64,000 nucleotides of DNA from Actinacidiphila sp. DG2A-62. GTDB taxonomy: Bacteria > Actinomycetota > Actinomycetes > Streptomycetales > Streptomycetaceae. Positions 47,583 to 55,261 of this stretch are shown piece after piece. Numbering within the stretch: position 1 is the stretch's first letter; the number at the start of each line of letters is the position of its first letter. The translations under genes and the position numbers were made by a program. The stretch is from assembly GCF_035825295.1 (NCBI RefSeq), contig NZ_JAYMGI010000002.1, positions 7,516,001 through 7,580,000 of the forward strand, in the 5' to 3' direction. The notes beneath the pieces were generated by a model. That model was not told the origin of the DNA and did no database searches. It saw only the letters and a program-made list of their open reading frames with translations.

Positions 47583-47650
47583 GCCGGCCGCCCGGTGAGG
47601 GGCGGCCGGCACCGGATCAGCCGCCGGCCCGGCGGAGACCGCCGGCCGGC
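47583..47650 (-). terminator. tandem GC hairpins (attenuator-like) after the repeat-peptide gene
   Basis: Two adjacent stems. GCCGGCCGCC / GGCGGCCGGC (47583-47592 and 47601-47610) is a perfect 10-bp stem. A second stem at 47623-47635 / 47639-47650 has one bulge. They lie 20-90 bp downstream of the repeat-peptide stop and 185 bp before the ACP start, as expected for partial termination that makes the peptide mRNA more abundant than the enzyme mRNA. Function inferred. Confidence 0.65.
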
Positions 47651-47670
47651 GACGGGTGGTGCGGGCCGTG

Positions 47671-47844
47671 TCAGGCGGCCTTGACCGCGGCCTTGACGGC
47701 CGCCTTGGACGCCGCCTTGCTGGCGGCCTTGGACGCGGCCTTCACCGCGGCCTTGCTGGCCGCCTTGCTCGCGGCCTTCGACGCGGCCTTGGAAGCGGCC
47801 TTGCTCGCGGCCTTCACAGCGGCCTTCGAAGCAGCCTTCGACAT
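47671..47844 (-). CDS. 57-aa peptide made only of fourteen [S/V]-K-A-A repeats
   Basis: After the initiator Met the protein is exactly fourteen uninterrupted tetrapeptides, ten SKAA and four VKAA, giving 14 Lys and no acidic residue. Lys every fourth residue would draw a slowly spiralling positive stripe on a helix. Repeats differ at synonymous sites (Ser as TCG, TCC and AGC; Ala as GCC, GCG, GCT), so the protein rather than the DNA repeat appears conserved. The start is ATG 47844 with GGAAGG ten bases upstream. ATG 47862 would add six residues. It leads the operon of ACP, dehydrogenases, GNATs, tricorn and PPTase. Possible roles: acylation scaffold or multi-core precursor, antimicrobial peptide, or nucleic-acid-binding peptide. 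It matches no family I know. Confidence 0.8.
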   Translation of the reverse strand: MSKAASKAAVKAASKAASKAASKAASKAASKAAVKAASKAASKAASKAAVKAAVKAA

Positions 47845-48123
47845 ATGAATCACACCTTCCATGATTACCTGGGACAGGAATTCGACTCCCCGAAGAGGAG
47901 CCGATCGCGCCGGTTCCGATGTCGTCCGGCTCCATGAGATTCGCCGATTCCGTCAGGCACCGTCAACCCTTCTCCGTGACCCCTCCACGTCGGCGCGGTG
48001 GCAGCAAGTTGCCGTCATCCAGTGGCCATCGCGGAATGCTGCCGCTTTTCCCCGCGGGCCCGATCCTGGAAGGGCCGGGAAAGGCCCGGGGGCCTGTGAC
48101 GGCCGGGAAAGAGGAGGCGGACG
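47845..48123. other. divergent promoter region of the two biosynthetic operons
   Basis: 279 bp between the repeat-peptide gene (leftward) and the condensation gene (rightward). It is less GC-rich than its surroundings near 47845-48000. AAAGAGGAGG at 48108-48117 is the ribosome site for the rightward gene. No clear SARP heptamer array was found here. Confidence 0.55.
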
Positions 48124-49987
48124 ATGGACCAGCCGGGCGGGTACGCGAGGGCCGGCGCACGCGAGAGCGCCGGCGCCGGCACGGGGGATACCGGCGGGCC
48201 CGGGGAGCGGCGGTGCGCAGCGCCGAGCTGTGCTGGGGGCAGCGCTACCACTGGCTGCGCTACCAGTCCGTGCCGCCGGCCGCCCGGCACGACGCGCACA
48301 TCGTCGTCAACTGCGCCCTCCCCGAGGGCCTTTCACTGCCCGCGCTGCGTTCCGCGCTGGACTACCTGGTGCGCCGCCACGAGGGCCTGCGCACGGTGGT
48401 GGACCCGGCCGGCCGGTCCGGGCCGCGCCAGGTCGTGCAACCGCCCCGGCCGCTGCCGCTGCACACCGCGACCACCGAGGCGGACGGCACTCCCGCGCCC
48501 GCCGAGGTGATCGCGGGGCTGAGCCGGACGCCCTTCGACCTGGAGCGCGACTGGCCGATACGGGTCTGCGCGGTGACCACCGCGGGCGCGCCACGCCGAC
48601 TCGCCGTGGTGCTCCACCACATGACCTTCGACGACTGGGGACTCGCGCTGTTCCAGCGGGAGTTCGGCGCGCTCCTGGACGCGCTCGGCAGCCGCCGCAG
48701 GGCGCAGCTGCCGCCGGTCGCGCAGCAGCCCGCGGACCTCGCCGCCGCCGAGACCGCCATGGCCCCGCCCGACCGCGCGGCGGCCCTGCGGCACTGGGAG
48801 CAGACCATCCCACTGCTGCCCACCGACCCGTTCGCCCGCCGGCGCCGCGCGCCCCGCCCGGACCCGGGCAGGCCGGCCCGGAGCCGCAGGCCGCCGCCCG
48901 CGGCCCGGTGGCGCACACCGCGACCCTCACCTCGCCCGGGATGCTCGCGGCCGTACGCGACATCGCCGCGCGGCTGAAGGTGTGGCCGTCCGCGGTGCAC
49001 CTCGCGGCCTACGCGACCGGCATGGCGGCCTACACCGGCGAGGCGGTGGTCGCGCACCGGTGGCTGGCCAGCCACCGCGAGGGCTCCCGGATGGACGTCC
49101 TGTCGTGCATGTTCTCGCCCGCTCTGGTCCGCGTCGATCTGTCGGGCGACCCGGGGTTCGGGGAGGTCGCCGCGCGGGTCGCGCGGGCGCTGCGGACCGC
49201 GCAGCGGCACGCCTACGCGCCCTGGGACGAGGTGGCCGAGCTGGTCGCCGCGGAAGGGCACCGGCGCGGCCGGCTGCTGCGGGTCACCTCCGAGGCCAAC
49301 TTCCTGACCAGCCCGGCGCAGCACTGCGGCAGCCGCAGGGACCGCCTGGTGCGCGGCGCCGAGCCGTACGACTGGGCGCTGTCCGCCACCGACACCTACC
49401 TGCGGGTGCGCGAGCTGGCGGACGGCGTGAGCGTCGGGCTCAACGCGCTGGACGAGGTGATGGACGCCTACGCGGTCGAGGCTTTCCTGCACGGGTACGC
49501 CCGGGTGATCGCCGCCCACGCCGACCCGGCCGTCGACCTGCGATTCTCCGACGCGGCGGCGCTGTTCGGCTTCCCCCCACCGGGCGGCCCGGCCGCGAGT
49601 GGCCCGGCCGTGAGTGACCTGGCCGCGATCGACACGGCCGCGATCGACCCGCACGTCGCGCGGGCGGCGGCCCGCGACGACCGCGGCGGCCCCGCGCGGG
49701 CGGCGCTCCTGCGGGCCGTCGCCGAGGCCAACGCACTGGATGCGGTGGAGCCCGGACTGCCGTACGTGCCCGCGGGCGGTCGGCTGCTGCGCGCGCCGTA
49801 CGCGCTCGCGCTGCTGCGGGACCTCGGCTGGGCCGGCGTCGCACTGCCCGACCTGGCCGGCGTCCGCCCGCTCGCCGAGCTGGCCGACGCGCTGGTTCCC
49901 GCCGAGCCGGCGCAGGACCCCGCGCGGCACGGCTCCGCCGCTGCCGACGCCGGCCCCGCGCCGGTACGCGTCACCCAACCGGCCTGA
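48124..49987 (+). CDS. stand-alone condensation-domain protein, two frameshifts
   Basis: NRPS-type condensation domain. Visible are SAELCWGQRYHWLRYQ, the active-site HHMTFDDWG (HHxxxD), LASHREGSRMDVLSCM and DWALSATDTYLRVRE. The strong ribosome site AAAGAGGAGG points to ATG 48124. The frame then changes near 48205-48212 and near 48845-48900, and each change is repaired by one added base. The C-terminal 120 residues include PYALALLRDLGWAGVALPDL and VRPLAELADALV, which resemble a carrier-domain tail lacking the serine. It may join an acyl group to an amine. About 621 aa when corrected. Confidence 0.72.
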
Positions 49988-50220
49988 CGCGTACGCCGGT
50001 TGCGACCGACCCGCGGACCCGTTGACCCGCCGGCCGCAGCCCCCGCCGGCCGCGGCCCCCGCCGACCCGCCCACCGCGGACCCCGCCGACCCCCGGCCCC
50101 GCCGCCCCCGGCTCGGCGGACACCGCGGACCCCGCCGACACCGCGGCACGGCCGCGCGTGCCGCCGCGTGCCGCCGCGTGCCGCCGCCGCGACAACCGCT
50201 CGCACACCCGCGCCGCGGCG

Positions 50221-50268
50221 CACGGCTCGGCGTCGGGCGCGGGGCACGGCTCGGCGTCGGGCGCGGGG
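50221..50268. repeat. 24-bp direct duplication
   Basis: Two identical adjacent copies of a 24-bp unit beginning CACGGCTCGGCG. Non-coding. Confidence 0.9.
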
Positions 50269-50276
50269 CACGCGGA

Positions 50277-50316
50277 AGGGGCCCGCGGCCGGGAGGGGAT
50301 GCGGCAGCGGGCCCCT
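50277..50316. terminator. terminator between the condensation and LuxR genes
   Basis: AGGGGCCCGC and GCGGGCCCCT form a perfect 10-bp stem with a 20-nt loop, 20 bp from the LuxR stop. Confidence 0.7.
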
Positions 50317-50336
50317 GGCAAGGGGAGCGCGGGGGC

Positions 50337-51443
50337 TCAGGCGACGACGGACTCCGCGGACAGGCGCTGCGCGAGCTGGACGCCGGCCTGGAAGCGGCTG
50401 ACCGAGTCCAGGCTGCGCATCAGCGCGGCGATGTGCCGGCGGCAGGTCCGCACCGACATGCCGAGCCGGCGCGCCACCGCCTCGTCCGTCAGCCCCTGCG
50501 ACATCAACTGGGCGATGGAGCGCTGGAAGTCGTCCGCGATGTCCTCCGCGTAGCCCGTGTCGTCCGGGACGAAGGGCGACGCGGACTCCCACAGCACCTC
50601 GAACATGTCGATCAGGCAGCGCACCATCGCCGGGTCGGTCACCGGGCGCGCGGTTGGCGGCCGGACCCCGTCGCCGGGGTCGACCACGACGGCCAGCGCC
50701 CGGTCGAAGACCACCGCGGCCTGGGGCACCGCGCGGACGGTGCGCAGTTCGGCGCCGCCCTCGACCAGCCGGGTGGCCCGGGTGCGGGAGGCGAAGTCGG
50801 CGCGGTCGCGGTGCGGCGCCAGGACCCGTACGCCGATCGCGCCGTCCAGCGCGCCGCAGCAGCCGTCGAACAGCGCGCTCACCGGGGTCGCGCCCTCGGC
50901 CGCGGGCACGTCGCCGCCCGGCCTGAGCACCGCGGCCTCGGTGTGGCACTCCGCGGCGGCCAGCCGCAGCAGGCCGCGCACCTCCGCCTCGCCCTCGACC
51001 TGGTCGATCACCCCGAGCGGCCCCGGAGCGGCCCCGGCCGGGCCGGCGATGGAGTCTATCCGCGCCCGCAGCCGGTCGGCGACCTCCCGCTGCTGCAGGA
51101 TCGCCCGCTCGATCGGCGAGATCAGCAGCGTCGCCGCGGCCCGCGGGTCCAGCGGCACCAGGGTGCCGTCGCCCTCGTCGCCGGTGCGCAGCATGTGCAG
51201 CTCCACCAGGCGCGCGGCGGCGGCGAAGACCTCGCCCGGGGACAGGCCCAGCTCCGCGGCGACCCCGTCGAGAGCGGAGGGGGAGAGCGCGCCGCGGCGG
51301 GTCGCGTACTGGTAGACGACGACCAACGCGTCGCTGTCCGGCGGCCGTTCCGGCAGCCCGGCCCGCTGCACCGCGCCGTCCGGGCGCACCACGCCGAGCC
51401 GGGCCGCGGCCGGCGGCGCGGCGTCCGTTGTCCCCGTGATCAT
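50337..51443 (-). CDS. LuxR-type transcriptional regulator
   Basis: A 368-aa protein. The N-terminus looks like a winged-helix module (ALSPSALDGVAAELGLSPGE), the centre is a phospholipase-D-like or sensor region (VRVLAPHRDRADF), and the C-terminal LuxR helix-turn-helix is LMSQGLTDEAVARRLGMSV plus RTCRRHIAALMRSL. This layout matches orphan streptomycete LuxR regulators of biosynthetic clusters. ATG 51443 was chosen for the CAGGAGG ribosome site 8-14 bases upstream. The SARP-like heptamer array lies 125 bp upstream, so it may itself be under SARP control. Confidence 0.8.
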   Translation of the reverse strand: MITGTTDAAPPAAARLGVVRPDGAVQRAGLPERPPDSDALVVVYQYATRRGALSPSALDGVAAELGLSPGEVFAAAARLVELHMLRTGDEGDGTLVPLDPRAAATLLISPIERAILQQREVADRLRARIDSIAGPAGAAPGPLGVIDQVEGEAEVRGLLRLAAAECHTEAAVLRPGGDVPAAEGATPVSALFDGCCGALDGAIGVRVLAPHRDRADFASRTRATRLVEGGAELRTVRAVPQAAVVFDRALAVVVDPGDGVRPPTARPVTDPAMVRCLIDMFEVLWESASPFVPDDTGYAEDIADDFQRSIAQLMSQGLTDEAVARRLGMSVRTCRRHIAALMRSLDSVSRFQAGVQLAQRLSAESVVA

Positions 51444-51567
51444 CGAGTGGCCCTCCTCCTGTCTCGGGCTGACTGCTGCCCCCATCGTGGCCGCGCCCGC
51501 CATCACGCCGCCCTCGCCGCCCGGCCGCCGCCGCGCGGCCCGCTCCCGCCGCGCTCCCGTCCTCCTA

Positions 51568-51607
51568 TCGGTCCGCTATCGGTCCGCCGTCGAACCGCCG
51601 TCGAACC
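51568..51607. promoter_or_regulatory. SARP-type operator: four heptamers on an 11-bp period
   Basis: TCGGTCC at 51568 and 51579 and TCGAACC at 51590 and 51601, each separated by exactly 4 bp. SARP regulators (ActII-ORF4, DnrI) bind TCGAGSN-like heptamer direct repeats with this 11-bp phase. The array lies between the LuxR gene and the ACP operon, and a SARP is encoded at 55262-58233. Confidence 0.72.
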
Positions 51608-51803
51608 GCCGTGCGCCGTCCGGCCGCGCCCCGGCCGCCGCCGCGCGCACCGCCCCCGACCTGCGCCGCCGTGTGGCGACAGCCGGGCGATGGCCGAACG
51701 AGAGCCGTCAACGGTGATCTGTGTACGCGAACGGGAGACCCGACCGCACCCGAAGGACCCGCGAGAACCCGACCGAGTCCGGTGGACCCGGACCGGACGT
51801 GCA

Positions 51804-51857
51804 CCCGAAGAACCCGAAGAACCCGAAGAACCCGAAGAACCCGAAGAACCCGAAAGA
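51804..51857. repeat. 9-bp tandem repeat directly upstream of ACP 2
   Basis: Five perfect copies of CCCGAAGAA and a degenerate sixth that merges into the purine-rich ribosome site of the ACP gene. It would lie in the 5' untranslated leader. Confidence 0.85.
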
Positions 51858-51872
51858 AAGGGCCTGACCGTC

Positions 51873-52160
51873 ATGGCTGACACGGAGATTCCGCGTTCCT
51901 TCCAGGAGGTGCTGCTGCCGCATCTTCCGTACGCCGAGGCGAGCGAGCTCTCGGCGGCGGACGATCTGGCGGCGCTCGGCCTGGACTCCATGGGCGTGGT
52001 CCAGCTGCTCGCCGAGCTGGAGGACGCGTTCGGCGTCGAGCTGCCGGACGAGGCGCTGACCGAGGAGACCTTCGAGACCGTCGGCTCGCTGTGGTCCGCG
52101 GTCGACGCGCACACGGCGGCCGGCGCGTCCGCCGCGCCGGAACCGGCCGGCCATGAGTGA
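51873..52160 (+). CDS. acyl carrier protein (ACP 2)
   Basis: A 95-aa ACP with the phosphopantetheine serine S39 in LAALGLDSMGVVQLLAELED. It starts the rightward ACP/acyl-ligase/decarboxylase operon, and its stop lies 8 bp inside the ligase gene. In comparable cassettes the ligase loads an amino acid onto this ACP and the decarboxylase acts on the tethered substrate. Confidence 0.88.
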   Translation: MADTEIPRSFQEVLLPHLPYAEASELSAADDLAALGLDSMGVVQLLAELEDAFGVELPDEALTEETFETVGSLWSAVDAHTAAGASAAPEPAGHE

Positions 52161-53751
52161 CCGGATGACGGCCGCCGCCCCGGCCGGCGCCCCGCTGACC
52201 CGCCTCGACCGGCTGGTCGGACAGGGCGCGCCGGGCCGCCCGGCACTGACGTTCAAGGAGCGCACCGTCAGCTACGGCGAACTCGCCGAGCAGGTCGCCT
52301 CCGTCGCCTACGGCCTGTACCGGCTGGGCGTGCGGCGCGGCGACCGGGTCGCGGTCTACGCCGAGAAGCGCGTCGAGACGGTCGTGGCGATGCTGGCCAC
52401 CGCCGCGGCGGGCGCCGTGTTCGTGCCCGTCAACCAGCTCTTCAAGGGCCGCCACCTGGCCCGGGTGACCGAGGACTGCGCGGCGGTCGCCCTGGTCACC
52501 ACCGCGGAGCGGCTGGACACCGTACGGTCCGCGCTGGCCCCCGACACCTCGGTGCGCCACCTGGTGGTGATCGGCGACAGCGGCGAGGCCCCGCCGGTCG
52601 ACGACCGCTGGCAGGTCACCGCGTGGGAACGGCTGGGCGAGAAGGGCCCGGTGCCGGTGCCCGGCGCGCACGCGGTGATCGACGCCGACGTGGCCGCCAT
52701 CTTCTACACCTCGGGCAGCACCGGCGGCCCCAAGGGCGTGGTGCTCTCGCACCGCAACCTGCTGGCCGGCGCCGACAGCGTGGCCACCTACCTCGGCCAC
52801 ACCGGCGACGACGTGCTGCTGGCCGCGCTCCCGCTGAGCTTCGACGCCGGCTTCAGCCAGCTGACCACCGCGCTGATCCGCGGCGCGCACGTCGTGCTCA
52901 CCAACTACCTGCTGCCGCGCGAGGTGGTACGGCTGTGCGCCCGGCACGGGGTGACCGGCCTGACCTGCGTGCCGCCGCTGTGGATGCAGCTGGCCGCGCT
53001 CGAATGGCCGCTGGAGGCCACCGGGCGGCTGCGCTACTTCGCCAACACCGGCGGCCGTATGCCGCGCGCGACCCTGGCCCGGCTGCGCGAACTGCTGCCA
53101 CAGGCACGGCCGTTCCTGATGTACGGGCTCACCGAGGCGTTCCGCGCCACCTATCTCGACCCGGCCGAGGCGGACCGGCGGCCGGACTCCATCGGCAAGG
53201 CGATCCCCAACGCCGAGGTGCTGGTGGTGCGCCCCGACGGCACTCCCTGCGTGCCCGGCGAGCACGGCGAACTGGTGCAGCGCGGGGCGCTGGTGGCGCT
53301 CGGCTACTGGAACAACCCCGAGGCGACGGCGCTGCGCTTCCGCCCGGCGCCCGGAGGTGTGCCGTCGGGCCTGGCCGAGCGCGCGGTGTGGTCGGGCGAC
53401 ACCGTCTACCGCGACGAGGAGGGCTTCTTGTACTTCGTCGGCCGCGCCGACGACATGATCAAGTCCTCCGGCTACCGGATCAGCCCCACCGAGGTCGAGG
53501 AGGCCGCGTACGCCACCGGGCTGGTCACCGAAGCGGTGGCGCTGGGCGCGGCCGACGAGCAACTCGGCCAGCACGTCCTGCTGGTGGTGGCCGGCCCCTG
53601 CGACACCGGACGGCTGCACCAGGCGATGGCCCGCGAGGTCCCCGCCTATATGCTGCCGCGCCGCACGGTCGTGCTGCCCGGCCTGCCCCGGTCGGTGAAC
53701 GGCAAGTTCGACCGGGTGGAGCTGCGCCGGATGGTGGAGGCGGAGCAGTGA
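52153..53751 (+). CDS. AMP-forming acyl/aminoacyl ligase
   Basis: A 532-aa ANL-superfamily enzyme. The P-loop is YTSGSTGGPKGVVLSH, the A5-like motif is LMYGLTEAFRATYL, and the C-terminal hinge and lysine are GRADDMIKSSGYRISPTEVE and SVNGKFDR. Its closest recognisable relatives are acyl ligases that pair with an ACP and a PLP decarboxylase (exosortase-A-associated loci, or VinN-type starter activation in macrolactams). Coupled by overlap on both sides. Confidence 0.85.
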   Translation: MSDRMTAAAPAGAPLTRLDRLVGQGAPGRPALTFKERTVSYGELAEQVASVAYGLYRLGVRRGDRVAVYAEKRVETVVAMLATAAAGAVFVPVNQLFKGRHLARVTEDCAAVALVTTAERLDTVRSALAPDTSVRHLVVIGDSGEAPPVDDRWQVTAWERLGEKGPVPVPGAHAVIDADVAAIFYTSGSTGGPKGVVLSHRNLLAGADSVATYLGHTGDDVLLAALPLSFDAGFSQLTTALIRGAHVVLTNYLLPREVVRLCARHGVTGLTCVPPLWMQLAALEWPLEATGRLRYFANTGGRMPRATLARLRELLPQARPFLMYGLTEAFRATYLDPAEADRRPDSIGKAIPNAEVLVVRPDGTPCVPGEHGELVQRGALVALGYWNNPEATALRFRPAPGGVPSGLAERAVWSGDTVYRDEEGFLYFVGRADDMIKSSGYRISPTEVEEAAYATGLVTEAVALGAADEQLGQHVLLVVAGPCDTGRLHQAMAREVPAYMLPRRTVVLPGLPRSVNGKFDRVELRRMVEAEQ

Positions 53752-55049
53752 CCGCGACGCACGCGCCGGCCCCGGCGCTCCCGGACCTCCCCGCGGCGCC
53801 GGCCGCCGAACCGCGCACCGGGCCCGCGCTGTTCGGGCGCGTCGACGGCGAACTGGCCGTCGGCGGGGTGCCGGCCGGGCTGCTGGTCGAACGCTCCGGC
53901 GGCACACCGCTGTTCGCCTACGACCGCGCTCTGGTCGCCGAGCGGATCGCCGCGGTGCGTGCCGCGCTGCCCGACGCCGTCGCGCTGAGCTACGCGGTCA
54001 AGGCCAACCCGATGCCCGCGCTGCTGCACCACATGAGCACGCTGGTCGACGGCTTCGACGTCGCGTCGTCCGGCGAGATGCTCGCCGCCCTCGACACCGG
54101 CCTCGGCGCGGCGCACACCGCCTTCGCCGGCCCCGGCAAGACCGCCGCGGAGCTGCGGCAGGCCGTCGCCGCCGGCGTCCTGGTCGAACTGGAGTCGGCC
54201 ACCGAACTGGCCAGGCTGCGTGCGGCCGGAGACGAACTCGGCGTCCGCCCGCGAGCGGCACTGCGCGTCAACCCGCCCTTCGCGGTGCGCGGTTCGGGCA
54301 TGCGGATGGGCGGCGGCCCGCAGCAGTTCGGCGTGGACGCCGAGCAGGCGCCCGCGCTGCTGGCCGAACTCGCACGCGGCGATGTGGCGTTCGAGGGCTT
54401 CCATGTCTTCGCCGGCTCGCAGAACCTGGACGCCGAGAGCATCTGCGCCGCCCAGCGGGCCACCGTCGACCTGATCGCCGACCTCGCCGGGCACGCCCCC
54501 GTCCGCTACCTCAACCTCGGCGGCGGCTTCGGCATCCCGTACGGCCCCAAGGACCGGCCGCTGGACCTGCGGCCGATCGGCGAGAACCTGGCGAAGCTGC
54601 TGGACACCACGGTCCGCGACCGGCTCCCGCAGGCGCGGCCGGTGATCGAACTGGGCCGGTACCTGGTCGGCGAGGCCGGGGTGTACCTGACCCGGGTGGT
54701 GGACCGCAAGCAGTCCCGCGGCACCACCTACCTGGTCGTCGACGGCGGCCTGCACCACCAACTGGCCGCCACCGGCAACCTGGGCCGGGCGCTGCGCCGC
54801 AACTACCCCATCTGCGTGGCTCGTTCGGCACCCGCGCAGACGCCGGCGAGCGACGCGGCCGACGCGACCGAGGTCGTGGACGTCGTCGGCTGCCTGTGCA
54901 CGCCGCTGGACCTGCTCGGCAAGGACGTCACGCTGCCCAGGGCCGAACCCGGCGACCTGGTCGCGGTGTTCCAGGCCGGCGCCTACGGGCTGACCGCCAG
55001 TCCCACGGCGTTCCTCGGCCACCCCGCACCCCGCGAAGTCCTGGTCTGA
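53748..55049 (+). CDS. PLP-dependent decarboxylase, ACP-cassette type (VinO-like)
   Basis: A 433-aa fold-type III decarboxylase. SYAVKANPMP has the PLP lysine, and AFAGPGKTAAEL, FHVFAGSQNL, LNLGGGFGIPYG, ELGRYLVGEAG and VVGCLCTPLDLLG are family blocks. The GTG overlaps the ligase stop. The pairing with a ligase and ACP suggests decarboxylation of a carrier-bound amino acid to give an amine starter (as VinO does). The substrate is unknown. It is a distant paralogue of the siderophore decarboxylase at the left edge. Confidence 0.85.
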   Translation: MTATHAPAPALPDLPAAPAAEPRTGPALFGRVDGELAVGGVPAGLLVERSGGTPLFAYDRALVAERIAAVRAALPDAVALSYAVKANPMPALLHHMSTLVDGFDVASSGEMLAALDTGLGAAHTAFAGPGKTAAELRQAVAAGVLVELESATELARLRAAGDELGVRPRAALRVNPPFAVRGSGMRMGGGPQQFGVDAEQAPALLAELARGDVAFEGFHVFAGSQNLDAESICAAQRATVDLIADLAGHAPVRYLNLGGGFGIPYGPKDRPLDLRPIGENLAKLLDTTVRDRLPQARPVIELGRYLVGEAGVYLTRVVDRKQSRGTTYLVVDGGLHHQLAATGNLGRALRRNYPICVARSAPAQTPASDAADATEVVDVVGCLCTPLDLLGKDVTLPRAEPGDLVAVFQAGAYGLTASPTAFLGHPAPREVLV

Positions 55050-55186
55050 GCGGGAGACCCGCGGTGAACCACCGGCCCACGGCCGTATCCCGGCCCGCCG
55101 CACCACCATCCGGGACCCGGACGCGGGACCGGTCCCGGGCGCAGGACCGGACGCCTGCCCAGGCCGGCACCCGGACCCGCACACGC

Positions 55187-55234
55187 GACGACCCGCACGA
55201 CGACCCGCTTGACGACACACACGACGACACACAC
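55187..55234. repeat. 12-bp tandem repeat upstream of the SARP start
   Basis: Four copies of GACGACMCRCNY. In the frame of the SARP gene they would encode an Asp/His-rich extension if translation began at GTG 55063-55065. More likely they are in the 5' leader. Confidence 0.75.
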
Positions 55235-55261
55235 GAGGCATACGAGGAAGGCGAACGGACC

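Larger units (their letters stand above)
49988..50336. other. repeat-rich intergenic region between convergent genes
   Basis: 349 bp with Pro/Arg-coding-like GC repeats (CGTGCCGCCG units near 50154-50190), the 24-bp duplication at 50221-50268 and the hairpin at 50277-50316. No gene was recognised. Confidence 0.6.
51444..51872. other. divergent regulatory region, LuxR versus ACP/ligase/decarboxylase operon
   Basis: 429 bp holding the ribosome site of LuxR, the four-heptamer array at 51568-51607, and the 9-bp repeat at 51804-51857 that ends at the ACP ribosome site. No additional gene is supported, although both strands stay open for long stretches because of base composition. Confidence 0.65.

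Noticed and set aside
51708-52265. Leftward frame encoding repeated Phe-Phe-Gly
   Set aside because: Antisense of the CCCGAAGAA leader repeat and of the ACP gene. No start signal.
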